Assembly: GCA_002371615.1 (NCBI GenBank)
Contig: DFGA01000017.1
Span: 1 to 64,000, forward strand
Length of the DNA stretch: 64,000 bases
Direction of reading: 5' to 3'
Source of the DNA: Lachnospiraceae bacterium UBA3762
GTDB taxonomy: Bacteria; Bacillota; Clostridia; Lachnospirales; Lachnospiraceae
Shown: in pieces, positions 1 to 7,151 of the stretch
How positions within the stretch are numbered: position 1 is the stretch's first letter
Layout: the number at the start of each line of letters is the position of its first letter
Translations under genes and position numbers: made by a program
Notes under the pieces: generated by a model
Told to the model about the DNA's origin: nothing
Database searches by the model: none
The model's input: only the letters and a program-made list of their open reading frames with translations

Positions 1-65
1 CAGGGGCTCGAACCCTGGACACCCTGATTAAGAGTCAGGTGCTCTACCAACTGAGCTAAGCGCGC
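1..65 (-). tRNA. tRNA-Lys (anticodon CTT), 3' end outside window
   Basis: Read on the minus strand from base 65, the sequence gives a 7-nt acceptor strand GCGCGCT, a TA linker, a D arm GCTC..GAGC, an anticodon stem CCTGA/TCAGG with loop CTCTTAA (anticodon CTT, lysine), a variable loop and a T arm CAGGG/CCCTG with TTCGAGC. The last 8 or so acceptor bases lie beyond the window start, so whether CCA is encoded cannot be seen. Confidence 0.95.
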
Positions 66-88
66 ATCCGATTTGTAACGCAAGTGCT

Positions 89-117
89 ATTATATTATAA
101 TGTTTTTTGAATTGCAA
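89..117 (-). promoter_or_regulatory. Promoter of the tRNA-Lys gene
   Basis: On the minus strand, TTGCAA (112-117) is followed by a 17-nt spacer and TATAAT (89-94), a good sigma-A match. It would start transcription about 15 nt before the mature tRNA 5' end. A second overlapping TATAAT lies at 94-99. Confidence 0.6.
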
Positions 118-174
118 GGATTTTTTAGGAAAAATCAGCACAATGATAATATTTGAACAGGACCGGAGATATAC

Positions 175-939
175 ATGATCTACGAAACACATACACATTT
201 TGATGACAAGGCGTTTGATGATGACAGGGAAGATGCCATAAGAGGGGCCATGGCAGCGGGCGTGGGCAGATTTGTTAACATCGGTGCGTCAATGGATTCG
301 AGCCGGGCGAGCATGGAACTTGCTCATAAATACCCTGAGTTTCTGGCGGCGGTCGGGGTTCATCCGGAAGAGTGCAAAGACCTTACGGAAGATGATATGG
401 CACAGCTTAAAGAATATACGGAAGATGATAACGTTGTAGCAATAGGTGAAATCGGACTTGACTATTACTGGGATGAGCCGGAGCGCGACATACAGAAGAA
501 ATGGTTTGCAAGACAGATAAACCTTGCCATTGAGACAAAGCTTCCGATCGTTGTGCATTCAAGAGAGGCCGCAAAAGACACATATGATATTATCAAGGCG
601 GAAAAGGCAGAAAAGGTCGGGGGCATTATACATTGCTTTTCATACAGTGTTGAGGTTGCAAGACAGTTTCTGGATGCGGGGTTCTATATCGGCGTCGGAG
701 GCGTTGTTACGTTTAAAAACGGCAGAAAGCTGAAGGAAGTAGTTGAGTATACCCCTCTTGAGCGTATAATGACCGAAACGGATTCACCATATATGGCACC
801 GGTTCCGAACAGAGGCAAGAGGAACACATCGGAGTATCTTCCGTATATAATCAGGGAAATTGCGGATATCAAAGGGATATCCGTACAGGAGGTCGAAGAA
901 GTCACATATAATAATGCAGTGAGGTTATTCGGAAAATAA
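175..939 (+). CDS. tatD: TatD family metal-dependent hydrolase/deoxyribonuclease
   Basis: A 254-residue protein of the TatD amidohydrolase-like TIM-barrel family, which hydrolyses DNA 3' ends using two metal ions. The N-terminal metal motif THTHFDD is at residues 6-12. GEIGLDYYW near residue 92, VVHSREA near 126 and TETDSPYMAP near 200 are the remaining family signatures. The length is normal. A GGAGA ribosome site precedes the ATG. The stop overlaps the start of rsmA by one base (TAATG), so the two are co-translated. In many Firmicutes tatD, rnmV (RNase M5) and rsmA are consecutive; rnmV is absent here. Confidence 0.93.
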   Translation: MIYETHTHFDDKAFDDDREDAIRGAMAAGVGRFVNIGASMDSSRASMELAHKYPEFLAAVGVHPEECKDLTEDDMAQLKEYTEDDNVVAIGEIGLDYYWDEPERDIQKKWFARQINLAIETKLPIVVHSREAAKDTYDIIKAEKAEKVGGIIHCFSYSVEVARQFLDAGFYIGVGGVVTFKNGRKLKEVVEYTPLERIMTETDSPYMAPVPNRGKRNTSEYLPYIIREIADIKGISVQEVEEVTYNNAVRLFGK

Positions 940-1796
940 TGGCAGATCTTGGAAGCGCAAAAAGCACGGCAAATATAATAAACAAATACGGTTTTTCATT
1001 CCAAAAGAGATTCGGGCAGAACTTCCTCATAGACGAGCATGTTCTTGATAAGATAGTTGATGCGGCTCTTGTCGGGAAGGAAGACGGTGTCATTGAGATA
1101 GGTCCGGGAATCGGGACCATGACACAGCGACTGTGCGAAGCTGCATCAAAGGTTGTCGCAATTGAGATAGATAAGGAGCTTATTCCCATACTAAACGAAA
1201 CCATGTCCGGATATGACAACGTTAAGATCATAAATGCGGATGTGATGAAAACGGATCTTGATAAGCTGATAAGAGAAGAGTTTTCGGGAATGAGTGTCAA
1301 AGTTGTTGCCAATCTTCCATATTATATTACCACTCCCATAGTGATGAGCCTTCTTGAAAATCATCTGCCTGTTGAGAGCATTACGATAATGGTACAAAAG
1401 GAAGTGGCCCAGAGGATGCAGGCCGGTCCCGGAACTAAGGATTACGGAGCACTGTCTCTTGCTGTTCAGTATTATGCCGATACGTACATTGCGGCAAATG
1501 TTCCGCCAAACTGTTTTATGCCGCGGCCCAAGATAGGATCCGGTGTTATCCGGCTGACTGTCCGCAAAGAGGCCAAGGTTGAAGTTGCGGATGAAAAACT
1601 GATGTTTTCTCTTATACGTGCCGCATTTAACCAAAGGAGAAAAACCCTTGTTAATGCTGTCACGAATTTTCCCGGTCTTGATTATACAAAAGAAGATATT
1701 GAAAAAGCCCTTGCAGAGCTTGATATTTCAGAAAAGATAAGAGGAGAAGCCCTTAGTTTGCAGCAGTTTGCCGAGCTTTCCAATATTTTGACATAG
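939..1796 (+). CDS. rsmA: 16S rRNA (adenine1518/1519-N6) dimethyltransferase RsmA/KsgA
   Basis: A 285-residue Rossmann methyltransferase that dimethylates two adjacent adenines in helix 45 of 16S rRNA during 30S maturation, using S-adenosylmethionine. Visible signatures are QRFGQNFLID near the N-terminus, the SAM motif EIGPGIGTMT, the acidic ribose-binding VVAIEIDKEL, and the catalytic NLPYYITTPI. The C-terminal AFNQRRKTLVNA segment is typical of KsgA. The start ATG overlaps the tatD stop. The end of the gene contains the promoter of the next gene. Confidence 0.96.
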   Translation: MADLGSAKSTANIINKYGFSFQKRFGQNFLIDEHVLDKIVDAALVGKEDGVIEIGPGIGTMTQRLCEAASKVVAIEIDKELIPILNETMSGYDNVKIINADVMKTDLDKLIREEFSGMSVKVVANLPYYITTPIVMSLLENHLPVESITIMVQKEVAQRMQAGPGTKDYGALSLAVQYYADTYIAANVPPNCFMPRPKIGSGVIRLTVRKEAKVEVADEKLMFSLIRAAFNQRRKTLVNAVTNFPGLDYTKEDIEKALAELDISEKIRGEALSLQQFAELSNILT

Positions 1797-1816
1797 TACA
1801 ATGACTATGATAAAAT
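1788..1816 (+). promoter_or_regulatory. Sigma-A-type promoter of the TPR/AAA-like gene
   Basis: TTGACA (1788-1793), a 17-nt spacer and TAAAAT (1811-1816). It lies across the end of rsmA and predicts a start near 1823, giving a leader of about 35 nt with AGGGAG (1845-1850) before the TTG start at 1859. Confidence 0.7.
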
Positions 1817-1858
1817 AGCGAAATAATGGGCATATGTTGTGCCTAGGGAGTTTTTGTT

Positions 1859-4800
1859 TTGGATAAATACGAATATCAGGTCTGTGCCGACCAGATAAAA
1901 TCATTGATCAAAGAACATCGTTTCCAGGAAGCGATGGATATAGCAGATACGATCGATTGGAGAAGAGTTAAGAGCTTCTCTATGTTGTGTACGGTCAGCG
2001 AGATTTATAAAGTCACAAAGCATTACTCGGAAGCCAGAGATATACTTCTTCTGGCTTATGAAAGATATCCTGACAGGGCAAATGTTGTCTATGCCCTCTG
2101 TGAGCTTGCCATTAAGCTTGATGAGATTCCCGATGCTATCGATTACTACAGGGAATACGTTCACCTAAAACCCCACGATACAAACAGATATGTTTTGCTT
2201 TATAAGATATATGATGCTCAGGATGTGCCTATTGAAGAAAAGATATCCCTTCTCGAAGAGTTCAAAAGAGCCGAGTATACGGAAAAGTGGGCATATGAAC
2301 TGGCACTTTTGTATCATAAGGACGGACAGGAAACCAAATGCGTGGAAACATGTGATGAGTTAGCACTCTGGTTCGGTGACGGCCCTTATGTGAGAAAAGC
2401 ACTTGAATTAAAGATGCAGCATTCTCCGCTTACAAAAGAACAGCAGCAGAAGTATGACGGAGTATATGATGCTCCGAAGATTCCGACAGGCGAAACGGAA
2501 GAAACGGTTCATATTTATGAGACACAGTCGATGCCTGTATACTCAAAGGGTTCAGGTGTTTATGAGACTACACCTATTAACAGTAATCCGGTCCGGGTAC
2601 AGATGCCTGATACACCACAGCAGCCTGTTCAGCCTGCTCATGTCGTTCAGCCTGCACAGCCCGTTCAGTCTTCGCCTGCTGATCTTATGCAGACAGAGGA
2701 TATTAAAATAGCTCCTTTCAGTAATGACAAGTACTCTACAATGAATCTTCAGGAAGAACTCGCCAGGAATATGGAGGAGTTCTATGCCAAAGAACAGAAT
2801 GTTATTCCCGCTCCTTACTACGGAGTGACTTCCCAGCTATACGATCAATCTCAGGAACAATTTATGCAGCAGCTCAATCAGGCAGGACCTGTATATGAGC
2901 AGCCGGTATCTGAACAGCCTGTATACCAGCAGCCCGTATCTGAACAGCCTGTATACCAGCAACCGGTATCTGAGCAGCCTGTATATCAGCAGCCCGTATA
3001 TGAACAGCCTGTATACCAGCAGCCGGTACCTGAGCAGCCTGTATACCAGCAGCCCGTATATGAGCAGCCTGTATACCAGCAGCCCGTATATGAACAGCCT
3101 GTATACCAGCAGCCGGTACCTGAACAGCCTGTATATCAGCAGCCCATATATGAACAGCAGCCTCAGTCTATGGAGCAGCCTCAGGGACCGCAAATTCAGG
3201 AACCTCAAATCCAGGAACCTCAAATCCAGGAGTCACAAATTCAGGAACCGCAGCCTCAGCAGGTTCAGCAGCCTCAAGAGACGGTCAATCCTGAGGACGA
3301 ACAGGTTCCCGGACAGATCGACCTTAGCGATTTTATGAAGGACTGGGAAGAAAAAAAGAAAAACGGTGAAGAACAGCGTAAACAACAGTTCCTTAATAAG
3401 ACAAAAGAGCAGACCCAGGATATTATGGCACAGCTTGCCGGAGTTATCCCCGGTATAGAAAATGCTGTTTCAACAGAACCCAAACCTTCGGCAGAGCCGC
3501 AGGCTAATAATCAGGATAGTGTGATCACGGAAGGTAAGAATACAGTTACCGAAGAGGTAATCAAGGATGATAAAAAGGGTGTTGTTACAAGGACAACCAT
3601 ACCTTCTCCCGTATTTGAAAGGGAAAGTGTCAAGAGAACCGAATCGGGAGCAAGGATCAACGGTCCTGCAACCACTTCCATTACGGAAGCAATTCCCGAT
3701 ATTTTGCCGGATGCAAACATACCCCTTTCCGGGGATGTACTTCCTTCGGGAAGAAAGCTTACGCTTGCCGAAGAATACGGCGGAAACATTGCTCAGATCA
3801 GAAAAGAGGATGTTGAGCTTGTTAAACGTATGACAGGAGAACTTCCCGAGCCCAAAGAGGAAATTTCCGAACCTCAGACAAATGAGCCGGAACCTGTAGA
3901 TTACGGTGAGACTGAAGAAATTGAAGAAGTTGAACAGCAGGATCTTCCGGAAGATGAGGTTTTGGAAGAGACTGTGCCGGAGCCGAAGCCTGAACCCGAA
4001 CCGGAACCTGAACCGGTAAAACCCCGGGCGGAAGAGAGTAAGGAAGAACAGACAAAAGAGCCGGAAAAAAGCGAGACAGTGGCAATTCGTCACGGTCTGA
4101 CTGCGCCCATCCAATATCCGTATAATGTGGATGATCTTGGTGAGGTCGAGGAACTTGAGACGATAGACCAGCCGGATGAAGTTGATGATATGCTCAAGAC
4201 ACGTCCGATACCTCAGGAAGAGATTGAGGCCAGGATGCGTTATGAAGCCGGGATCGAAGAAGAATACCAGTCCGAGGAAGAAGAGCCCAAGAAAGCAAAC
4301 CATCCTTCCTGGATGAAGCTTGATGAAAATGTGACAAGCCGGCGTGAATTTGACGATACCGAAAGGGCAATCTTCGGCAGATTTGAGGGCATTGAATCGT
4401 TAAAGGCCCAGATCGTGGATGTCATGGATGATATGAAGATGGAAGCTTCCCACGGTAATGTCATCGTCATGGGTTCGGAGAACTTCGGAAGAAAAGGTCT
4501 TGCTATCGATATCGTAAAGGCGATCCAGACAATGGATTCCACATTCTCCGGTAAAGTAGCCAAGATTTCCGGGGAGGCTCTTAACAAGAAAAATATTCCT
4601 ATGACGCTTCAAAAGCTACGCAACGGAGCGCTTATAGTCGAGAATGCGGGTGGTCTTACTCCCATCACGGTTAATGCGATCACAGAGTCTTTGCAGAATG
4701 AAGTAGATTATATCCTTGTTGTCTTTGAAGGTGAGAGGGAAACACTTGAACCGCTTCTTAACGGGTGCATTGAGACTAAATCAGTTTTTGATGCAAGAAT

Positions 4801-5089
4801 TATAATAGATGATTTTTCCAATTCGGATCTTGTTGCTTATGCGAAAGGTTATGCAAGAGAACTTGAATACAGTATAGATGATATGGGAACGCTTGCTCTT
4901 TACAACAAGATCGGTGATATGCAGACTATAGACCATGTTGTCACAGTTGATGAAGTCATTGAAATAGTAGATAACGCTATACATCATGTTGACCGCAAGA
5001 ATATGGCTCACTTTATGGATTTCCTTCTTGCGAAGAGATATGATGATGATGACTACATTATACTTAGGGAGAAGGATTTTCTGAACTGA
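1859..5089 (+). CDS. Large TPR protein with PVYxQ tandem repeats and a degenerate CbbX-like AAA+ domain
   Basis: A 1076-residue protein of unknown role, starting at TTG with AGGGAG 8 nt upstream. Residues 1-200 are helical with TPR-like spacing (SEARDILLLAYERYPD). Residues about 344-436 are a 10-residue repeat of the form QPVxEQPVYQ, followed by an IQEPQ repeat, then long acidic and proline-rich linkers (EPEPEPEPEP near 710). The last 240 residues resemble the CbbX/SpoVK AAA+ layout: a leader helix, a nucleotide-loop position GSENFGRKG at 872-880, a GALIVENAGGL strand where Walker B would be, and a sensor-like segment VFDARIIIDDFSNSDL. The Walker A lysine and the Walker B acid pair are altered, so ATP hydrolysis is doubtful. 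No signal peptide or membrane segment is seen, so it is probably cytoplasmic. The AAA+ assignment is an inference from pattern. Confidence 0.8.
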   Translation: MDKYEYQVCADQIKSLIKEHRFQEAMDIADTIDWRRVKSFSMLCTVSEIYKVTKHYSEARDILLLAYERYPDRANVVYALCELAIKLDEIPDAIDYYREYVHLKPHDTNRYVLLYKIYDAQDVPIEEKISLLEEFKRAEYTEKWAYELALLYHKDGQETKCVETCDELALWFGDGPYVRKALELKMQHSPLTKEQQQKYDGVYDAPKIPTGETEETVHIYETQSMPVYSKGSGVYETTPINSNPVRVQMPDTPQQPVQPAHVVQPAQPVQSSPADLMQTEDIKIAPFSNDKYSTMNLQEELARNMEEFYAKEQNVIPAPYYGVTSQLYDQSQEQFMQQLNQAGPVYEQPVSEQPVYQQPVSEQPVYQQPVSEQPVYQQPVYEQPVYQQPVPEQPVYQQPVYEQPVYQQPVYEQPVYQQPVPEQPVYQQPIYEQQPQSMEQPQGPQIQEPQIQEPQIQESQIQEPQPQQVQQPQETVNPEDEQVPGQIDLSDFMKDWEEKKKNGEEQRKQQFLNKTKEQTQDIMAQLAGVIPGIENAVSTEPKPSAEPQANNQDSVITEGKNTVTEEVIKDDKKGVVTRTTIPSPVFERESVKRTESGARINGPATTSITEAIPDILPDANIPLSGDVLPSGRKLTLAEEYGGNIAQIRKEDVELVKRMTGELPEPKEEISEPQTNEPEPVDYGETEEIEEVEQQDLPEDEVLEETVPEPKPEPEPEPEPVKPRAEESKEEQTKEPEKSETVAIRHGLTAPIQYPYNVDDLGEVEELETIDQPDEVDDMLKTRPIPQEEIEARMRYEAGIEEEYQSEEEEPKKANHPSWMKLDENVTSRREFDDTERAIFGRFEGIESLKAQIVDVMDDMKMEASHGNVIVMGSENFGRKGLAIDIVKAIQTMDSTFSGKVAKISGEALNKKNIPMTLQKLRNGALIVENAGGLTPITVNAITESLQNEVDYILVVFEGERETLEPLLNGCIETKSVFDARIIIDDFSNSDLVAYAKGYARELEYSIDDMGTLALYNKIGDMQTIDHVVTVDEVIEIVDNAIHHVDRKNMAHFMDFLLAKRYDDDDYIILREKDFLN
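2889..3166 (+). repeat. In-frame 30-bp tandem repeats encoding QPVxEQPVYQ
   Basis: About nine imperfect 30-bp units encode ten-residue repeats in which one position alternates S, Y or P. Units differ mainly at third codon positions and at that variable codon. Because the unit is a multiple of three, copy-number change would not break the frame. The repeat also produces long open frames on other strands that are not genes. Confidence 0.9.
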
Positions 5090-5116
5090 AATAGTATTAG
5101 GCCAAGGGGGTAAGAG

Positions 5117-7030
5117 ATGGCGGAATCCAAGAAGATCAGTCCGTTTGTTTCGGAAATGGATATGTATCTGTTCGGTACGGGTACACATTATGATATTTAT
5201 AAAAAGCTGGGAGCACATCTGTGTACCAGAGACGGGAAAAAAGGAGTTTATTTTGCCGTATGGGCACCGAATGCAAAAGAGGTTCATCTGATATCGGATT
5301 ACAACGGATGGAATGAAGACGAGTATCCGATGACAAGACTCGAGCCCGCCGGAATATATGAAATATTTATTCCGGGAATGGGTATTGACTGTCTGTATAA
5401 ATATCTGATCATTACAAGCCGTGGTGAAAAGTTATATAAGGCCGATCCGTTTGCCAATAAAGCCGAACTGCGTCCGGGAACAGCGAGCGTTACAACGGAT
5501 ATATCCAAAATACGCTGGGGCGATTCGGTGTGGATGAAAAAGAGGGCTGGAACAAATCTGTTTGAATCACCTATAGCAATTTACGAGTGTCATATCGGAT
5601 CATGGATGAGACATCCGGGCCGTGAAGATGAAGGGTTCTACAACTATCGAGAGTTTGCCGACAGAATGACGGAATACCTTCTGGATATGCACTATACGCA
5701 CATCGAGCTTATCGGTATTGCAGAGCATCCTTTTGACGGATCATGGGGATACCAGGTAACCGGGTATTATGCACCGACTACCAGATACGGATCATGTGAA
5801 GACTTTGCATATATGGTAAACAAGTTCCACAAGAACAACATCGGCGTCATCCTTGACTGGGTACCCGCGCATTTCCCGAGAGATGCCCACGGGCTGGCTG
5901 ATTTTGACGGACAGGCACTGTTCGAATATGCGGATCCGAGAAAGGGTGAACATCCCGATTGGGGCACCAAGATATTTGACTACGGAAAATCGGAAGTTAA
6001 GAATTTCCTTATTGCCAATGCGATCTTCTGGCTGAAAGAATACCATATCGACGGATTGCGTGTTGATGCCGTAGCATCAATGCTTTACCTTGACTATGGC
6101 AAGAAGGACGGCCAGTGGATCCCGAACAAGTATGGCGGAAACTACAACCTTGAGGCAATAGAGTTCTTTAAGCATCTGAATTCATATGTAAAGGGTGTTT
6201 TCCCCGGCGTTATGATGATTGCCGAAGAATCGACAGCCTGGCCGAAGGTTACGGATATTCCCGAAAATGACGGACTTGGATTTACGTTCAAATGGAATAT
6301 GGGCTGGATGCACGACTTCTGTGATTACATGAAGCTGGATCCGATATTCAGAAGAGATAACCACTATAAGATGACTTTTGCCATGAGCTACAATCAGGCG
6401 GAAAAATATATCCTTGTGCTTTCACATGATGAGGTTGTGCATCTTAAATGTTCAATGCTGAATAAGATGCCGGGATTTTACGTTGACAAGTTTGCTAATC
6501 TGCGTGTCGGATATACATACATGCTCGGACATGCCGGCAAGAAGCTTCTGTTCATGGGTCAGGAATTCGCACAGGATTCGGAGTGGAGCGAGGAAAGGGA
6601 GCTCGACTGGTCACTTTTGGCCGATGATCTTCATTCGGGAATGCAAAGCTACGTCCGTGAACTGCTAAAACTTTATAACGATTATCCGTGTCTGTATGAG
6701 CTTGATCACGAATATGAGGGATTTTCATGGATCAATGCGGATGATACATACAAGAGTATTTACTCGTTCGTACGATATGACAGAGAAAAGAAAAAGAGTC
6801 TGCTGTTTGTTCTTAACTTCACACCGATAGAAAGGGGCGATTACCGTGTAGGTGTTCCCAAAAGCGGTAAGTACAAACTTCTTCTTTCATCGGATGATAA
6901 GCGCTTTGGAGGTAATTCCGAACCTTCGAAGAAAAAAGTATTTACGGCCGAGAAGATCAGCTGGGACGGCAAGGATTATTCGATTGCATATCCGCTTCCC
7001 GCATATGGCGCTGCTATCTTTGAGTTTTAA
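5117..7030 (+). CDS. glgB: 1,4-alpha-glucan branching enzyme (GH13)
   Basis: A 637-residue GH13 enzyme that transfers alpha-1,4 glucan segments to form alpha-1,6 branches in glycogen. It has an N-terminal CBM48-like domain (VYFAVWAPNAKEVHLISDYNGWN, split across residues 37-60), a TIM barrel and an all-beta C-terminal domain. By family alignment the catalytic nucleophile is D317 (GLRVDAVAS), the acid/base E370 (MIAEES) and the stabilising aspartate D438 (SHDEV). The ATG follows AAGGGGG. No other glycogen gene is adjacent. A strong terminator follows. Confidence 0.95.
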   Translation: MAESKKISPFVSEMDMYLFGTGTHYDIYKKLGAHLCTRDGKKGVYFAVWAPNAKEVHLISDYNGWNEDEYPMTRLEPAGIYEIFIPGMGIDCLYKYLIITSRGEKLYKADPFANKAELRPGTASVTTDISKIRWGDSVWMKKRAGTNLFESPIAIYECHIGSWMRHPGREDEGFYNYREFADRMTEYLLDMHYTHIELIGIAEHPFDGSWGYQVTGYYAPTTRYGSCEDFAYMVNKFHKNNIGVILDWVPAHFPRDAHGLADFDGQALFEYADPRKGEHPDWGTKIFDYGKSEVKNFLIANAIFWLKEYHIDGLRVDAVASMLYLDYGKKDGQWIPNKYGGNYNLEAIEFFKHLNSYVKGVFPGVMMIAEESTAWPKVTDIPENDGLGFTFKWNMGWMHDFCDYMKLDPIFRRDNHYKMTFAMSYNQAEKYILVLSHDEVVHLKCSMLNKMPGFYVDKFANLRVGYTYMLGHAGKKLLFMGQEFAQDSEWSEERELDWSLLADDLHSGMQSYVRELLKLYNDYPCLYELDHEYEGFSWINADDTYKSIYSFVRYDREKKKSLLFVLNFTPIERGDYRVGVPKSGKYKLLLSSDDKRFGGNSEPSKKKVFTAEKISWDGKDYSIAYPLPAYGAAIFEF

Positions 7031-7049
7031 CGGATATTATTGTATACAG

Positions 7050-7077
7050 GACCTCTTCGAGTGCGAAGAGGTCTTTT
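7050..7077 (+). terminator. Intrinsic terminator after glgB
   Basis: A perfect 10-bp stem GACCTCTTCG/CGAAGAGGTC with a 4-nt loop AGTG, followed by TTTT. It separates glgB from the flagellar block. Confidence 0.88.
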
Positions 7078-7082
7078 AAATA

Positions 7083-7110
7083 TAAAGTTTTCGGTAATTA
7101 TGTCCGAAAT
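7083..7110 (+). promoter_or_regulatory. Candidate sigma-28 (FliA/SigD) flagellar promoter
   Basis: TAAAGTTT (7083-7090), 12 bases, then TCCGAAAT (7103-7110) resembles the flagellar consensus TAAAGTTT-N11-GCCGATAA, with one extra spacer base and one mismatch in the CCGATA core. It lies just after a terminator and 42 nt before the start of the gene preceding flagellin, which is where a class-3 flagellar promoter would be expected. Confidence 0.55.
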
Positions 7111-7151
7111 ATAAGTTGATTAATAAAACACTGGACATTAAAGGTGCGCTT

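Noticed and set aside
2889..3166. CRISPR-like direct repeats
   Set aside because: The units are contiguous and in-frame coding repeats without unique spacers, and no cas genes are near.
2837..3338. Long open frames on the minus strand (YRLLVYRL-type repeats) and in another plus frame across the repeat region
   Set aside because: They are by-products of the 30-bp repeat; the main frame has a promoter, ribosome site and conserved domains on both sides.
3470..4303. A 277-codon minus-strand frame opposite the TPR protein
   Set aside because: No ribosome site or recognisable domain; the opposite strand encodes a coherent protein.
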